A stretch of 64,000 nt of DNA from Chitinophaga nivalis (GCF_025989125.1 NZ_JAPDNR010000001.1:2772301-2836300), one strand, 5' to 3'. Shown: positions 35,695 through 45,036, numbered from the stretch's first letter. Numbers and translations: made by a program. Notes: generated from the sequence alone by a model not told the origin.

Positions 35695-37401
35695 TTAGTA
35701 GCCGGCCGCGCTGTCGTCTCCACGTTTATCGCCGGAAGCTTCCAGGTAGCGGGAGGCCGGTGCTCTTTTGATGATTTCCGTCCGGCCGATAGGGGCACGT
35801 TTTTCTATTTTATACCCGATTTGTTGCAGGGCCTGTACGGTGCTGTCCGGGAAGCTGGCTTCCACATAGATCAGATCCGGCATCCACTGGTGATGAAATT
35901 TAGGTTTGTTGACCGCATCTGCAGGCGAGAGGCCGAATTCCAGCACATTCAGGAGTGTTTGAAAAACAGATGTAATGATGGTAGATCCACCGGGTGTGCC
36001 GAGGGCATATACCGGCTGATTTTGCTGCAATACAATAGTGGGCGTCATGGAGCTGAGCATCCGTTTGCCCGGTGCAATGGCGTTGCTGGCATTGCCTACC
36101 AGGCCATACATATTGGGTACGCCGGGTTTTACACTGAAATCATCCATTTCATTGTTGAGCAGGAAACCTGCTTTGCCGGCCACGGTTCTGCTGCCGTAAT
36201 GCCCGTTGAGAGTAGTGGTCACGGCTACCGCATTACCATCTGCATCCATCACACTGAGGTGGGTGGTTTCTTCTGACTGGGGAAATACGCCGGCTTTGGT
36301 GTGATCGCTGGAGCCGGGCTGCATGGATACAAAATCCTGCATGCGGGCAGCGAGGTATTTTTTATTGGTGAGCTGTGCTACCGGTACCTTTACAAAACCT
36401 GGATCGCCGAGGTATTGCGCCCGGTCGGCATAAGCACGCCGTTCTGCTTCCACCATCAGCTGCACCGCCTGCGGCGAGTGAAAGCCCCATTGCGCGATCG
36501 GATATTTTTCTACCATGCCCATCATTTGTTGCAGGCAGATGCCGCCGCTGGAAGGAAGGGGCATGGTCAATATCGTATAGCCTTTATAGTTAAAGGTAAC
36601 CGGTGTACGTTCTTTGGCTTTATATTGCTGCAGGTCTTTAAGGGTGATGATCCCTTTGCCCCGCCGCATTTCAGCGACGATGTTCCGGGCGGTTTCTCCC
36701 TGGTAAAATCCTGCCGCGCCTTTGTTACGTATAAGCGTTAACGTATGAGCCAGATCTTTCTGGATAAGAGTATCTCCGGCTTGCCAGGGCTGTGCTTTTA
36801 CAAAAGCGGTGGGTCCGGTATTGAGTCTTTCAAAATCTGCTTTGTAGGAATTGAGCAGATTGGCTTCTGCGGTGGTAATGGCAAAACCTTTTTCTGCGAG
36901 AAGAATTGCCGGGGCAATCAGTTTCGCAAAAGGAAGCCGGGCATATTTCATGGCGGCAAAAAGACCTGCTACCGTACCGGGAATACCGGCGGCCAGGTGG
37001 CCATCCTGACTCAAAGTAGTTACTGCGTTGCCGAGCGAGTCGAGATACATATCCTTGCTGGCTGCTGCTGGTGCTGTTTCGCGATAATCAATGGCAATGT
37101 TACGGCCATCTTTCAGGTGGGCTACGAGGAATCCGCCGCCCCCAATATTGCCGGCGCCCGGATATACCACTGCCAGCGCCAGTTGTGTGGCGATGGCAGC
37201 ATCTACCGCATTACCACCCTGTTGCAGGATGATACTACCGGCCTGACTGGCCAGCGGATGTGCAGATACAACTGCGCCATGCAGTACCTTGATATCTTTA
37301 TCAATACTATAGTTATAAGGCCGTAGTGCGGCAACCGGCTCCTGGGCACAGGCTGCATAGGTACTGCACACGGCTATTCCCAGCAAAATCAGAAAACGCA
37401 T
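35695..37401 (-). CDS. ggt: Gamma-glutamyltransferase
   Basis: 568 residues. Signal peptide (IAVCSTYAACAQ). The proenzyme cleaves itself at TTHLSVMD, where Thr380 becomes the N-terminal nucleophile of the small subunit. GNIGGGGFLVA and DYRETAPAAAS in the large subunit and NNEMDDFS in the small one contact the gamma-glutamyl group; NAIAPGKRMLSSMTPTI and GTPGGSTI are also family marks. It acts in the periplasm on glutathione or other gamma-glutamyl compounds. It is the first gene of a four-gene operon. The GCS2 ligase elsewhere in the window may make gamma-glutamyl bonds, but there is no direct link. Confidence 0.93.
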   Translation of the reverse strand: MRFLILLGIAVCSTYAACAQEPVAALRPYNYSIDKDIKVLHGAVVSAHPLASQAGSIILQQGGNAVDAAIATQLALAVVYPGAGNIGGGGFLVAHLKDGRNIAIDYRETAPAAASKDMYLDSLGNAVTTLSQDGHLAAGIPGTVAGLFAAMKYARLPFAKLIAPAILLAEKGFAITTAEANLLNSYKADFERLNTGPTAFVKAQPWQAGDTLIQKDLAHTLTLIRNKGAAGFYQGETARNIVAEMRRGKGIITLKDLQQYKAKERTPVTFNYKGYTILTMPLPSSGGICLQQMMGMVEKYPIAQWGFHSPQAVQLMVEAERRAYADRAQYLGDPGFVKVPVAQLTNKKYLAARMQDFVSMQPGSSDHTKAGVFPQSEETTHLSVMDADGNAVAVTTTLNGHYGSRTVAGKAGFLLNNEMDDFSVKPGVPNMYGLVGNASNAIAPGKRMLSSMTPTIVLQQNQPVYALGTPGGSTIITSVFQTLLNVLEFGLSPADAVNKPKFHHQWMPDLIYVEASFPDSTVQALQQIGYKIEKRAPIGRTEIIKRAPASRYLEASGDKRGDDSAAGY

Positions 37402-37467
37402 GATCAGTTGTTTGCATCTAAATTAAGAAAACAATCCCTATCTTACGTAACCAAACCGATCGCTTCT

Positions 37468-39996
37468 ATGCGCAGACTTATTTTATTGGCTTTCCTGTCG
37501 CTTGGCTTTTCCCGTATGCATGCGCAGGTGCCGACTCCCGACCAATTTCTAGGGTATCCCCTGGGTTCACAGTTCACGCCGCATTACAAAGTGGTGGATT
37601 ATTTTAAAACAGTAGCCGCCAGCGTTAAAAATGTGAAGCTAGAACAATATGGTTCCACTTATGAAGGCCGCCCGCTGATGATGGCGGTGGTAGCTTCTCC
37701 GGAAAATTTCTCCCGCCTGGACGACATCAGACAACGCAGTCTCGCTATGTCCAATGCCAAAGATAACGGCAACGGCAGCCAGCCGGTAGTGGTATGGCTG
37801 AGTTACAACGTACATGGCAATGAGGCCGTTTCCACGGAAGCGTCTATGAAGACGCTGTATGAACTGGTAAATAACGGTAATGCACAAACGCAGCAATGGC
37901 TGCAGCATGCGGTGGTGATCCTCGATCCGTGTCTGAACCCGGACGGGCATGACCGGTATGTCAATTTTTACAATGCAACCCGGGGCAAACAACCCAATGT
38001 ATACCGCTATTCCCGCGAACACCATGAACCGTGGCCTGGCGGCAGACCCAATCACTATTACTTTGACCTGAACCGCGACTGGGCCTGGCAAACGCAGCAG
38101 GAATCCCAGCAACGGGTGGCAAAATATAACCAGTGGATGCCACAGATTCATGTGGACTTCCACGAACAGGAAATAGAAGCGCCGTATTATTTTGCGCCGG
38201 CAGCAGAACCTTTCCACGATGCAATTACCCCCTGGCAGCGCCAGTTACAGGTGATGATCGGAAAAAATAATGCAAAGTATTTTGATGAGCAGGGATGGCT
38301 GTACTTTACCAAAGAACGGTTCGACCTGTTTTATCCCAGCTATGGCGATACCTATCCCATGTACAATGGCGCTATCGGTATGACCTTTGAACAGGGCGGT
38401 AGTGGCCGTGCCGGCGTGGCGGTGAAGAAAAGGGATGGTGACACGCTGACCCTCACAGACCGTATAGCTCACCACTTTACCACGGGAATGTCTACCATTG
38501 AAGTAGCGGCACAGAACGCCGGAAAAATTATCAGTGAATATGTACAGTACTTTGATCGCGCTAAAAAAGATCCGCAGGGTGGTTATAAATCCTATGTGAT
38601 CAAAGCGGCGGGTAATACAGAAAAACTGAATACCCTGGCTGAACTGCTGCGTAAAAACAACATCGCCTTTGGCTTTGGTACCAGCACCGGCAGTTCCAGT
38701 GGGTTCAACTACTTCACCGGCAAAACAGAAAACTTTACCATCGATAAAGAAGACCTGGTCATCAACGCCTATCAGCCGCATTCCAATATGCTGCGGGTAT
38801 TATTTGAGCCGGTTTCTCATCTGACAGATTCTGTTACCTACGATATTACTGCCTGGGCATTGCCTTACGCGTATGGCTTACCTGCCTATGCCGTGAAGCA
38901 ACCGCTGACACCTGCGGCAGATGCACCAGCTGTACGTAACAACACGCCGCTGGTAGCGCAGCATCCTTATGCTTACCTGGCTAAATGGAATAGCCTGCGG
39001 GATGTAAAATTCCTGGCGGCATTGCTGCAACAGGATATCAAAGTAAGGTTCACAGAAGTACCTTTCACAGTAGGCAGCAAAGATTTTCCGGCTGGTACGC
39101 TGGTGATTACCCGGGCGGGGAATACTGCTAAAGGCGCTGCTTTCGATCAATTCATTACCTCACAGGCCAATCGCTTCAAAATATCCCTGGATGCTGTTTC
39201 CAGCGGTTTTGTTGATAAGGGCATGGACTTCGGGTCCGATAAAATCCGTTACATCAAAGCACCACGCGTGGTTTTACTGATGGGAGATGAAGTATCTTCG
39301 CTGGGTACCGGCGAAATCTGGCATTTCTTTGAACAGCAGCTGGACTTCCCGCTAACGGTGGTGAATGAACGAAATCTGGATGAGGTAAATCTGGAAGAAA
39401 CAGATGTAGTGATTTTACCGGATGGCTACTATCGTTCGCTGTCTGAAAAAGCGTCAGCGGATCGTTTAAAATCCTGGGTGAACAACGGTGGTAAGCTGAT
39501 TGCGCTGGAAGGCGCCGCTGCACAGCTGACAGAAGGAGAGTGGGGCATTAAGCTGAAAAAAGAAGAAGATAACAAAGCTGCCAAAGATAAAGCCGCGCAG
39601 GAATCTCCTTATGAAGCCCTGAAACCGTATGCTAACCGCGAGCGGGAAAGCGTAAAACAGTTTATTCCTGGTGCTATCTATAAAGTGCAGCTGGATGAAA
39701 CGCATCCGCTGGCCTTCGGTTACCCGGCCTTTTATTATACGCTGAAACAGGACAGCCGCCTGTACGATTTCATCGACAATGATGGCTGGAATGTAGGCGT
39801 ACTTAAAAAGGACAGTTATCTCAGTGGTTTTGTAGGTACTGAAACCCGCAAGCAATTGAAAGACGGACTTATTTTCGGTGTAAAGGATATGGGCCATGGC
39901 GAGATCGTTATTATGGCAGATAATCCTTTGTTCAGAAGCTTCTGGGAAAATGGTAAGCTGTTGTTCAGCAACGCCGTATTCCTGGTAGGACAATAA
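37468..39996 (+). CDS. M14 zinc carboxypeptidase, secreted
   Basis: 842 residues from the ATG at 37468; the in-frame ATG at 37408 would add a non-signal segment. Signal peptide RRLILLAFLSLGFSRMHAQ. The M14 domain (about 25-370) has HGNE (His116, Glu119), NPDGHDRY, DLNRDWAWQTQQES, VDFHEQ with His232 as the third ligand, and GMTFEQGG with the catalytic Glu308. The C-terminal 470 residues form large extra domains, including a glutamine-amidotransferase-like fold (PRVVLLMGDEVSSLGTGEIWHFF). It probably removes C-terminal residues from peptides in the periplasm or outside the cell. It is divergent from ggt with a 66-bp gap. Confidence 0.9.
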   Translation: MRRLILLAFLSLGFSRMHAQVPTPDQFLGYPLGSQFTPHYKVVDYFKTVAASVKNVKLEQYGSTYEGRPLMMAVVASPENFSRLDDIRQRSLAMSNAKDNGNGSQPVVVWLSYNVHGNEAVSTEASMKTLYELVNNGNAQTQQWLQHAVVILDPCLNPDGHDRYVNFYNATRGKQPNVYRYSREHHEPWPGGRPNHYYFDLNRDWAWQTQQESQQRVAKYNQWMPQIHVDFHEQEIEAPYYFAPAAEPFHDAITPWQRQLQVMIGKNNAKYFDEQGWLYFTKERFDLFYPSYGDTYPMYNGAIGMTFEQGGSGRAGVAVKKRDGDTLTLTDRIAHHFTTGMSTIEVAAQNAGKIISEYVQYFDRAKKDPQGGYKSYVIKAAGNTEKLNTLAELLRKNNIAFGFGTSTGSSSGFNYFTGKTENFTIDKEDLVINAYQPHSNMLRVLFEPVSHLTDSVTYDITAWALPYAYGLPAYAVKQPLTPAADAPAVRNNTPLVAQHPYAYLAKWNSLRDVKFLAALLQQDIKVRFTEVPFTVGSKDFPAGTLVITRAGNTAKGAAFDQFITSQANRFKISLDAVSSGFVDKGMDFGSDKIRYIKAPRVVLLMGDEVSSLGTGEIWHFFEQQLDFPLTVVNERNLDEVNLEETDVVILPDGYYRSLSEKASADRLKSWVNNGGKLIALEGAAAQLTEGEWGIKLKKEEDNKAAKDKAAQESPYEALKPYANRERESVKQFIPGAIYKVQLDETHPLAFGYPAFYYTLKQDSRLYDFIDNDGWNVGVLKKDSYLSGFVGTETRKQLKDGLIFGVKDMGHGEIVIMADNPLFRSFWENGKLLFSNAVFLVGQ

Positions 39997-40017
39997 ATAC
40001 AGCTATTAAAAAGATAT

Positions 40018-40063
40018 ACAGGGAACATCAGCCGGTAATGCCGGATGATGTTCCCTGTTTGTT
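40018..40063 (+). terminator. Terminator of the M14 carboxypeptidase gene
   Basis: ACAGGGAACATCA (40018-40030) pairs with TGATGTTCCCTGT (40046-40058), with an inner CCGG/CCGG stem, then TTGTTT. It may also end the convergent redoxin gene at 40066. Confidence 0.8.
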
Positions 40064-40065
40064 TA

Positions 40066-40674
40066 TTATAGTTTTCGTTTAATGTTACAGCCCAGGCTGC
40101 CCGAAGCAGCAGTGGTAACGGATTTGCCGGCCAGCATTTCATTCAGGGCATTCTGCAGCAACGGTACTTTTACCGCATCGGCATTTCCCGGATTATCATC
40201 AATCCCTCCTTTATATACCAGCTTGTTGTGTTTATCAAACAGGAAACATTCCGGTGTGTGGTTGGCATCAAAGGCATCCGCCAGCAGTGCATTTTTATCG
40301 AGGAGATAATAACCCGGCAGTTGTTGCTGGGAAGCGTAGGCTTTCATCATGCTCAACGACTCTCCATCATTGCGGGTAGCCTCATTGGAGTTTACCAGTG
40401 CCACCCCGATATTGTTTTGTTGGGCAAAAGCGCAGGCCCGGCGTAATCTTTCCTGGTTTCGTATCATATACGGACAGCGGTTGCCGGCAAATACCACCAG
40501 CAGTCCGTTTGGCCCTTTGGCCGTTTGCAGGGAAATCTCTTTTCCCGATACATCCATGCAGGCTACATTAGCCTGGGGTACAGGTGCGCCCAATTCCAGT
40601 GATAACTCCCGTATGGGCAGAAAAGAGGATAATAAAACAGTACAACAGGATAAATAAAGAGCGGACTTCATCAT
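40066..40674 (-). CDS. Thioredoxin-fold redoxin family protein, exported
   Basis: 202 residues. N-terminal signal with LYLSCCTVLLSSFLP. The AhpC/TSA-like redoxin domain has LVVFAGNRCPYMIRNQERL with a single Cys67 where thioredoxins have CxxC, VALVNSNEATRNDGESLSMM, HTPECFLFDKHNKLVYKGGIDD and a conserved C-terminal LGCNIKRKL. This layout is shared by a known group of bacterial thioredoxin family proteins; peroxiredoxin-like thiol chemistry is probable, with the C-terminal Cys as possible resolving partner. A nearby second ATG (40671) is also usable. Monocistronic. Confidence 0.78.
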   Translation of the reverse strand: MMKSALYLSCCTVLLSSFLPIRELSLELGAPVPQANVACMDVSGKEISLQTAKGPNGLLVVFAGNRCPYMIRNQERLRRACAFAQQNNIGVALVNSNEATRNDGESLSMMKAYASQQQLPGYYLLDKNALLADAFDANHTPECFLFDKHNKLVYKGGIDDNPGNADAVKVPLLQNALNEMLAGKSVTTAASGSLGCNIKRKL

Positions 40675-40790
40675 AGTAGACAGTTTTCAGGTCCTTGCTA
40701 AAATTAAAATAATGCGACAGTATGCTGCTGAACAGGCAACAGCAATTATAAAGAAAGATAAAGTAAAATATTAAAAAATAAAAATATTTG

Positions 40791-41750
40791 TTACAACCTG
40801 GCCAGGTGCTTTTTTTCTTCCCGGGCAGCATCGCTGAGGGCACGGATACTGGCATTCAGCTCAAAGCCAACCAGGAGAATAAAGGAGTTGAAGAAAACCC
40901 ATAACATCAGTACCAGGATGGTACCGATAGAGCCATAAATCTTGTTGTAGTTACCAAAGTGGTTGACAAACCAGGAAAACCCGATGGTGACCACGATCAT
41001 AAAGATGGTGGCCACGGCAGAACCGGCGGTAATGAATTTCCATTTTTTGGTAGTGGCGGCGCCAATGCGATACAGGACGGAGTTGACAGAATAGAATAAC
41101 ATGATGATCAGTACCCAGCGGGCAATATCAATCACATTGCGCAGCAGCGTACTTTTGATGCCAATCAGGTTGAATACCCAACGCAAGGTAGCCCCCTGCG
41201 CGATAATGAGTGCCACCGTTACCAGCAGCAATACCACCAGTATAGCCGTCAGCTGCAGGGCTATCAGCCTGTTCTGCCACCATTTCCTTTTGCGGAAGCC
41301 GGCGCCTTCAATTTTATTGAAGGAACGCAGGATGCCCATTACACCGTTGGAGGAATAGAAAAAGCCCATGAGAAAAGCCACAGACAATAACCCGTTGCGG
41401 TGGGTGTACAGGAAGTCGTGGATCATGCCCCGTACAATCATGTAGGTGTTGTAGTTGGGCGTGAGATCCTGCGCCAGGTCGTACAGGGTGGCTTCAATAT
41501 TCCGTACCGGTACGTAGGGTACCAATGTAAACAAGAAGATGAAAAAAGGCGGAATGGCGAGGAGGAAGTTAAAAGAGATGGCCCGTGCCCGGTCGCCCAG
41601 GCCCCTGTTTTTGGTTTCCTGCCCGAAATATTTCAGTACATCATACAGGGGCAGCCCTTCGAAGCCGGGTAATATCAGGGTTTTACTCCTGTTTACCAGC
41701 CATCGGTAAGGACGTGAACGGAAGATGATGTTTTCGGGTTTAAACGCCAA
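40791..41750 (-). CDS. YihY/BrkB family inner-membrane protein
   Basis: 319 residues, translated from a TTG (41750) since no in-frame ATG is close. Family marks: NRGLGDRARAISFNFLLAIPPFFIFLFTLVPY, LLSVAFLMGFFYSSNGVMGILRSFNKI, then helices at about 170-290, with NHFGNYNKIYGSIGTILVLMLWVFFNSFILLVGFELNA collapsed into the last two segments. Six transmembrane helices are expected. Formerly called RNase BN; the true function of this family is unknown. It shares direction with mltG upstream. Confidence 0.9.
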   Translation of the reverse strand: MAFKPENIIFRSRPYRWLVNRSKTLILPGFEGLPLYDVLKYFGQETKNRGLGDRARAISFNFLLAIPPFFIFLFTLVPYVPVRNIEATLYDLAQDLTPNYNTYMIVRGMIHDFLYTHRNGLLSVAFLMGFFYSSNGVMGILRSFNKIEGAGFRKRKWWQNRLIALQLTAILVVLLLVTVALIIAQGATLRWVFNLIGIKSTLLRNVIDIARWVLIIMLFYSVNSVLYRIGAATTKKWKFITAGSAVATIFMIVVTIGFSWFVNHFGNYNKIYGSIGTILVLMLWVFFNSFILLVGFELNASIRALSDAAREEKKHLARL

Positions 41751-41786
41751 TTGTTATCCTGAATTTTTTGAGTGACTGTTAGTTAG

Positions 41787-42839
41787 CTAATAACCTCTTT
41801 TGTTTAATTCTGCCTGGTATTTTCTGGCGTTTACCAGGTGTTCTGCATAGGTGGCTGCAAAAGCATGGTAACCGGAGAAGTCAGATCTGGCGCAAAAATA
41901 CAGGTAATCCGTTTCCGGTGTATTGAGTACGGCATTTAATGTTTTAACAGAAGGGGTACAGATCGGACCGGGAGGTAAACCCGAATAACGGTAAGTGTTA
42001 TACGGAGAATCGTACAGCGTGTGATTTTCCCGGATGCGTTTCAGCCCGAAATCCTGCAGGGCAAACTTCACGGTAGGATCGGCCTGCAGCCGCATATTCT
42101 TGCGGTAGCGGTTCAGGTATACGCTGGCTACCAATGGCTTTTCGTCGTTTTTATTGGTTTCTTCCTCTACAATAGAACCCAGTATGGTGACTTCATTGGG
42201 GGTAAGTCCCAGGTGGCGGGCTTTTTCCAGCCGGTCTGCCGTCCAGAATTCTTCCCGTTCCTTTTCCAGTTTTTTGAAAACGCTTTCCGCACCGGTATTC
42301 CAGTAAAATTCGTAGGTATTGGGCAATACTGCGCACATCACAGTATTGGTGTCGAGTTTAAACTGGCGGAGGTATATGGGGTCCTGCATCAGCGCCCGGA
42401 GGGCAACAGAATCGGCTTCCAGGTTATTACATATTTTTCTCACAAAATCATCGCGGGTACGTAATTTATTGATCACCAGCTGTACGGGCGACTGTTTGCC
42501 GGAGCGGAGCAGTTTTACAATATCAAAGTTGCTCATGCCGGGCGTAATTTTATACCGGCCGGCTTTTACCCGGGCAGGATAGTCCAGTTCTTTCGCCACC
42601 CAGTTGAAGCTGCTGCGGTTGCGCACAATACCTTGTTCTTCCAGTCCTTCCAGTACATTGGCATATGTGCTGCCGGTACGTACATAAAAGTATTTGTTGT
42701 CGCCAAAAGATCGGGTATTGGGACCAAACACCCGGTAGGAGGTGTATACGAGTGCGCCTGCGGCGAGACACCCGGTGATAACCAGTGCGCGTTTTATCCA
42801 AACGGACCGTTTGCTGGGCTGTTTGATTCGTTTTGCCAT
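41787..42839 (-). CDS. mltG: Endolytic murein transglycosylase
   Basis: 350 residues. N-terminal membrane anchor (ALVITGCLAAGALVYTSY), a LysM-like region (SFNWVAKELDYPARVKAGRYKI), and the YceG catalytic domain with ILGSIVEEETNKNDE (catalytic Glu), VASVYLNRYRKNMRLQADPTV and YSGLPPGPICTPSVKTLNAVLN. MltG cuts nascent glycan strands and so sets peptidoglycan chain length near the synthases. It lies downstream of secG on the same strand but behind the terminator at 42945-42973. Confidence 0.95.
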   Translation of the reverse strand: MAKRIKQPSKRSVWIKRALVITGCLAAGALVYTSYRVFGPNTRSFGDNKYFYVRTGSTYANVLEGLEEQGIVRNRSSFNWVAKELDYPARVKAGRYKITPGMSNFDIVKLLRSGKQSPVQLVINKLRTRDDFVRKICNNLEADSVALRALMQDPIYLRQFKLDTNTVMCAVLPNTYEFYWNTGAESVFKKLEKEREEFWTADRLEKARHLGLTPNEVTILGSIVEEETNKNDEKPLVASVYLNRYRKNMRLQADPTVKFALQDFGLKRIRENHTLYDSPYNTYRYSGLPPGPICTPSVKTLNAVLNTPETDYLYFCARSDFSGYHAFAATYAEHLVNARKYQAELNKRGY

Positions 42840-42944
42840 AGATAGTATGTAACAACAGGTTACGGATGATGATGGGCGGCGAATGAAGTTTATCCGGAAA
42901 AGTCAGCAATGACTGCAAAGGCTACACTACGTTCATTCACTATG

Positions 42945-42973
42945 AAAAAAACCTCGCTTTAACGGCGAGGTTT
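42945..42973 (-). terminator. Terminator after secG
   Basis: On the minus strand AAACCTCGC, a 7-nt loop, GCGAGGTTT and TTTTTT. It closes the miaB-to-secG gene run. Confidence 0.8.
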
Positions 42974-42996
42974 CTGGAATTATTATTCAGATAAGT

Positions 42997-43362
42997 TTAT
43001 TTAGGCTGTGGAGCGGGAGCAGGTTGGGTACCTGTACCTGGTAAGGTAGCTGGCGCCTGTTGTGGTGCCGGAGCTGCCTGGCCTGAAGAAGCTCTTTCTA
43101 CGGCAGTAGGAGCGCTAACAGGGCCGCCTTTGCTGCTTTTACCAATGAAGAACGGAGCGGTCAGGCATAATACTGCGATCACAGCAGCCAGTATCCAGGT
43201 TCCTTTTTCCAATACGTCAGTGGTCTGACGCACCCCAATCACCTGATTACCAACACCACCTAATGCACCGGACAAGCCGCCACCTTTAGGGTTTTGGATC
43301 AGCACAAAAAAGCCTAACAACACACAGGCTAATATGATCAGGATACCGAAAATTAACAACAT
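42997..43362 (-). CDS. secG: Preprotein translocase subunit SecG
   Basis: 121 residues. Two transmembrane helices: LLIFGILIILACVLLGFFVLI near the start and WILAAVIAVLCLTAPF at about 58-72. The connecting loop NPKGGGLSGALGGVGNQVIGVRQT is the diagnostic SecG loop. A Pro/Ala/Gln-rich C-terminal tail of about 45 residues is usual in Bacteroidota. It is part of the SecYEG translocon. The gap to the TPR gene is 5 nt, so it is co-transcribed. Confidence 0.95.
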   Translation of the reverse strand: MLLIFGILIILACVLLGFFVLIQNPKGGGLSGALGGVGNQVIGVRQTTDVLEKGTWILAAVIAVLCLTAPFFIGKSSKGGPVSAPTAVERASSGQAAPAPQQAPATLPGTGTQPAPAPQPK

Positions 43363-43367
43363 AAATA

Positions 43368-44375
43368 TTACCGTTTATTTTTGTCTGTTTTTGACTTAAG
43401 TTCAGAAATCTTTTGCGCAAAATAAGCGTTTTTGTCGGGATTAAGCAAACTTAATTTTTGATATATCTTAATGGCATTCTCGTACTGGTGCTGCCGCACC
43501 CAGATATCAGCGAGTGTTTCCGACACAATATCATTGTTGAAGGTGATACTGCCCATAGCCATCTTTTCCACTGTTTCAGATACTTCCGGCTCTTCATCTT
43601 CTTCGTAGATGCGGTGTAGTTGCTGGTGATACCAGTCTTTGCTGGTTTTTCCGGCAAAGCTGTCTTTAATTTCCCGCAACCACGACGTAAAACTTTTCAT
43701 TTCTGCCATGCCCTGATCGTTTAATTCATCTGCTTCATCCGGGTTTTTAAGCCTTTTGTAAGCAAAATAATCATCCGTATATAAAGGTTGAAAGGTAAGT
43801 TCTGTCGCTACTGGTTCTTCTGTAAATTTCAAAGGAAATATTTTAATCGGCTCGGCCGGCATCGTTTCATCATCGTTGGCAGTTACCCAGTCATTATGGG
43901 TGGCTGCCGGTTCGGCCAAAGCAGGTACCGGTGGTACCGGCACGGCTGTTTCCGGAAGGGAAGAGGCTGCTGTCTGTTGGTTTGTTTCAAAGTCAGCAAT
44001 GGCCAGTGTTGTATCGTTGTTCATAGTTATATCGTCGCTGATGATCGCCGGTGGCTCCGGTGTCGCAGCGGTAGCAGGTTCGGAATTACCCGCAGCTGCC
44101 GGTATTGCAGCGGTCGGGAGATGATCCGCATCCTGCCAGGTAGTGTTGCCGGTAAGGAACTGATAAAAATGGTGAGGCTGGCCGCTGTATAACAACGCTG
44201 TTGTCACAACCGGATCCTGCAGGTCACCTGTACGGTCATATACTTTCCGGGCCAGTAACATCCGGGCAGCAGCAAAATATGGATGGTTCGCTACCAGCTG
44301 TTCCATCGTGGCTTCATCTACCTGCTGCAGTGCCGGCTTAAGAAAGATATGTGCAAGGAGCCTGTTTGCTGTCAT
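43368..44375 (-). CDS. TPR-motif protein upstream of secG
   Basis: 335 residues with no signal peptide. The N-terminal helical part (NRLLAHIFLKPALQQVDEAT, HPYFAAARMLLARKVYD) is followed by a low-complexity Pro/Ala/Thr/Glu linker (about 95-170) and a C-terminal TPR-like helix pair (LADIWVRQHQYENAIKIYQKLSLLNPDKNAYFAQKI). It is conserved next to secG in Chitinophagaceae as I recall. Role unknown; the TPR suggests protein binding in the cytoplasm, perhaps in secretion or envelope biogenesis. Confidence 0.75.
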   Translation of the reverse strand: MTANRLLAHIFLKPALQQVDEATMEQLVANHPYFAAARMLLARKVYDRTGDLQDPVVTTALLYSGQPHHFYQFLTGNTTWQDADHLPTAAIPAAAGNSEPATAATPEPPAIISDDITMNNDTTLAIADFETNQQTAASSLPETAVPVPPVPALAEPAATHNDWVTANDDETMPAEPIKIFPLKFTEEPVATELTFQPLYTDDYFAYKRLKNPDEADELNDQGMAEMKSFTSWLREIKDSFAGKTSKDWYHQQLHRIYEEDEEPEVSETVEKMAMGSITFNNDIVSETLADIWVRQHQYENAIKIYQKLSLLNPDKNAYFAQKISELKSKTDKNKR

Positions 44376-44414
44376 ATGTTGCTAATGTAGGAAAATTTAA
44401 ATTACGAATAACGG

Positions 44415-44479
44415 ATCATGCATTGGGCAGAAGATATTCGCGAAAATCATTCGCGGTAATCATCTGCCCAATACATGAT
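44415..44479. repeat. 65-nt near-perfect palindrome between the TPR gene and lptE
   Basis: The arms start ATCATGCATTGGGCAGA (44415-44431) and end with its near complement TCTGCCCAATACATGAT (44463-44479); the interior (TATTCGCG ... CGCGGTAA) also pairs, leaving about 9 nt of loop. No T run follows on either strand, so it does not look like a usual terminator. It resembles REP-like or small mobile hairpin elements. ATTACGAATAAC just outside resembles the AATTACGAAT sequence near 63260. Confidence 0.6.
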
Positions 44480-44514
44480 ACTTATGATAAGTGTAAGCTG
44501 AGAAATTTCAATAA

Positions 44515-45036
44515 TTACCAGTTTGCATATGCCCGGTTGAAAATATCATCAACAATACCGGGTATGATATTGTTGTCGAGCAACCCGTTTTCTACGGAGC
44601 TGGGTAATTGGTTGGCACTGAAATCAGCAGAACGGGTAAAGGATTGGGTGAATCCTTTTTTATCGCCTATTCTTTTGATAAACGTAATATTCACAGTAAC
44701 ATTCAGACGGGAAGTAGCTGCCTGATCTACGTTGGTTACAGCAGCGTTGGAGAAAGAGTAACCGGTGATGGTACCTCTGAATTCATAATCTGCCTTTGAT
44801 TCATTTTCATTTACCTGTGTGAGCCTGGTCTGCGACTGGATTTTATCCCGCAGCTTCTGCGTCAGTTTCTGACTGAACGTCGGGTTGGTAATCGGCGCTC
44901 TGTTTTCAATAAAACGTACGTTCACAGTGCTGGCCCCCTGATCAATGCTGGCGCCGGTCATAGAGTAATTAACGCTGCAGCCGCTCCATACGGCGAGCAC
45001 CGCTAAAGCGATGCATACATAAATAGTTTTGATCAT
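44515..45036 (-). CDS. lptE: LPS-assembly lipoprotein LptE
   Basis: 173 residues. Lipobox SGC (LAVWSGCSVNYS). The Bacteroidota LptE pattern is clear: YSMTGASIDQGASTVNVRFIENRAP, LTQKLRDKIQSQTRLTQVNENESKADYEFRGTITGYS and a helix-ending EDIFN-like IVDDIFNRAYANW. LptE plugs the LptD barrel that places LPS in the outer membrane. It lies 24 nt after the sigma-54 activator gene. Confidence 0.9.
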   Translation of the reverse strand: MIKTIYVCIALAVLAVWSGCSVNYSMTGASIDQGASTVNVRFIENRAPITNPTFSQKLTQKLRDKIQSQTRLTQVNENESKADYEFRGTITGYSFSNAAVTNVDQAATSRLNVTVNITFIKRIGDKKGFTQSFTRSADFSANQLPSSVENGLLDNNIIPGIVDDIFNRAYANW

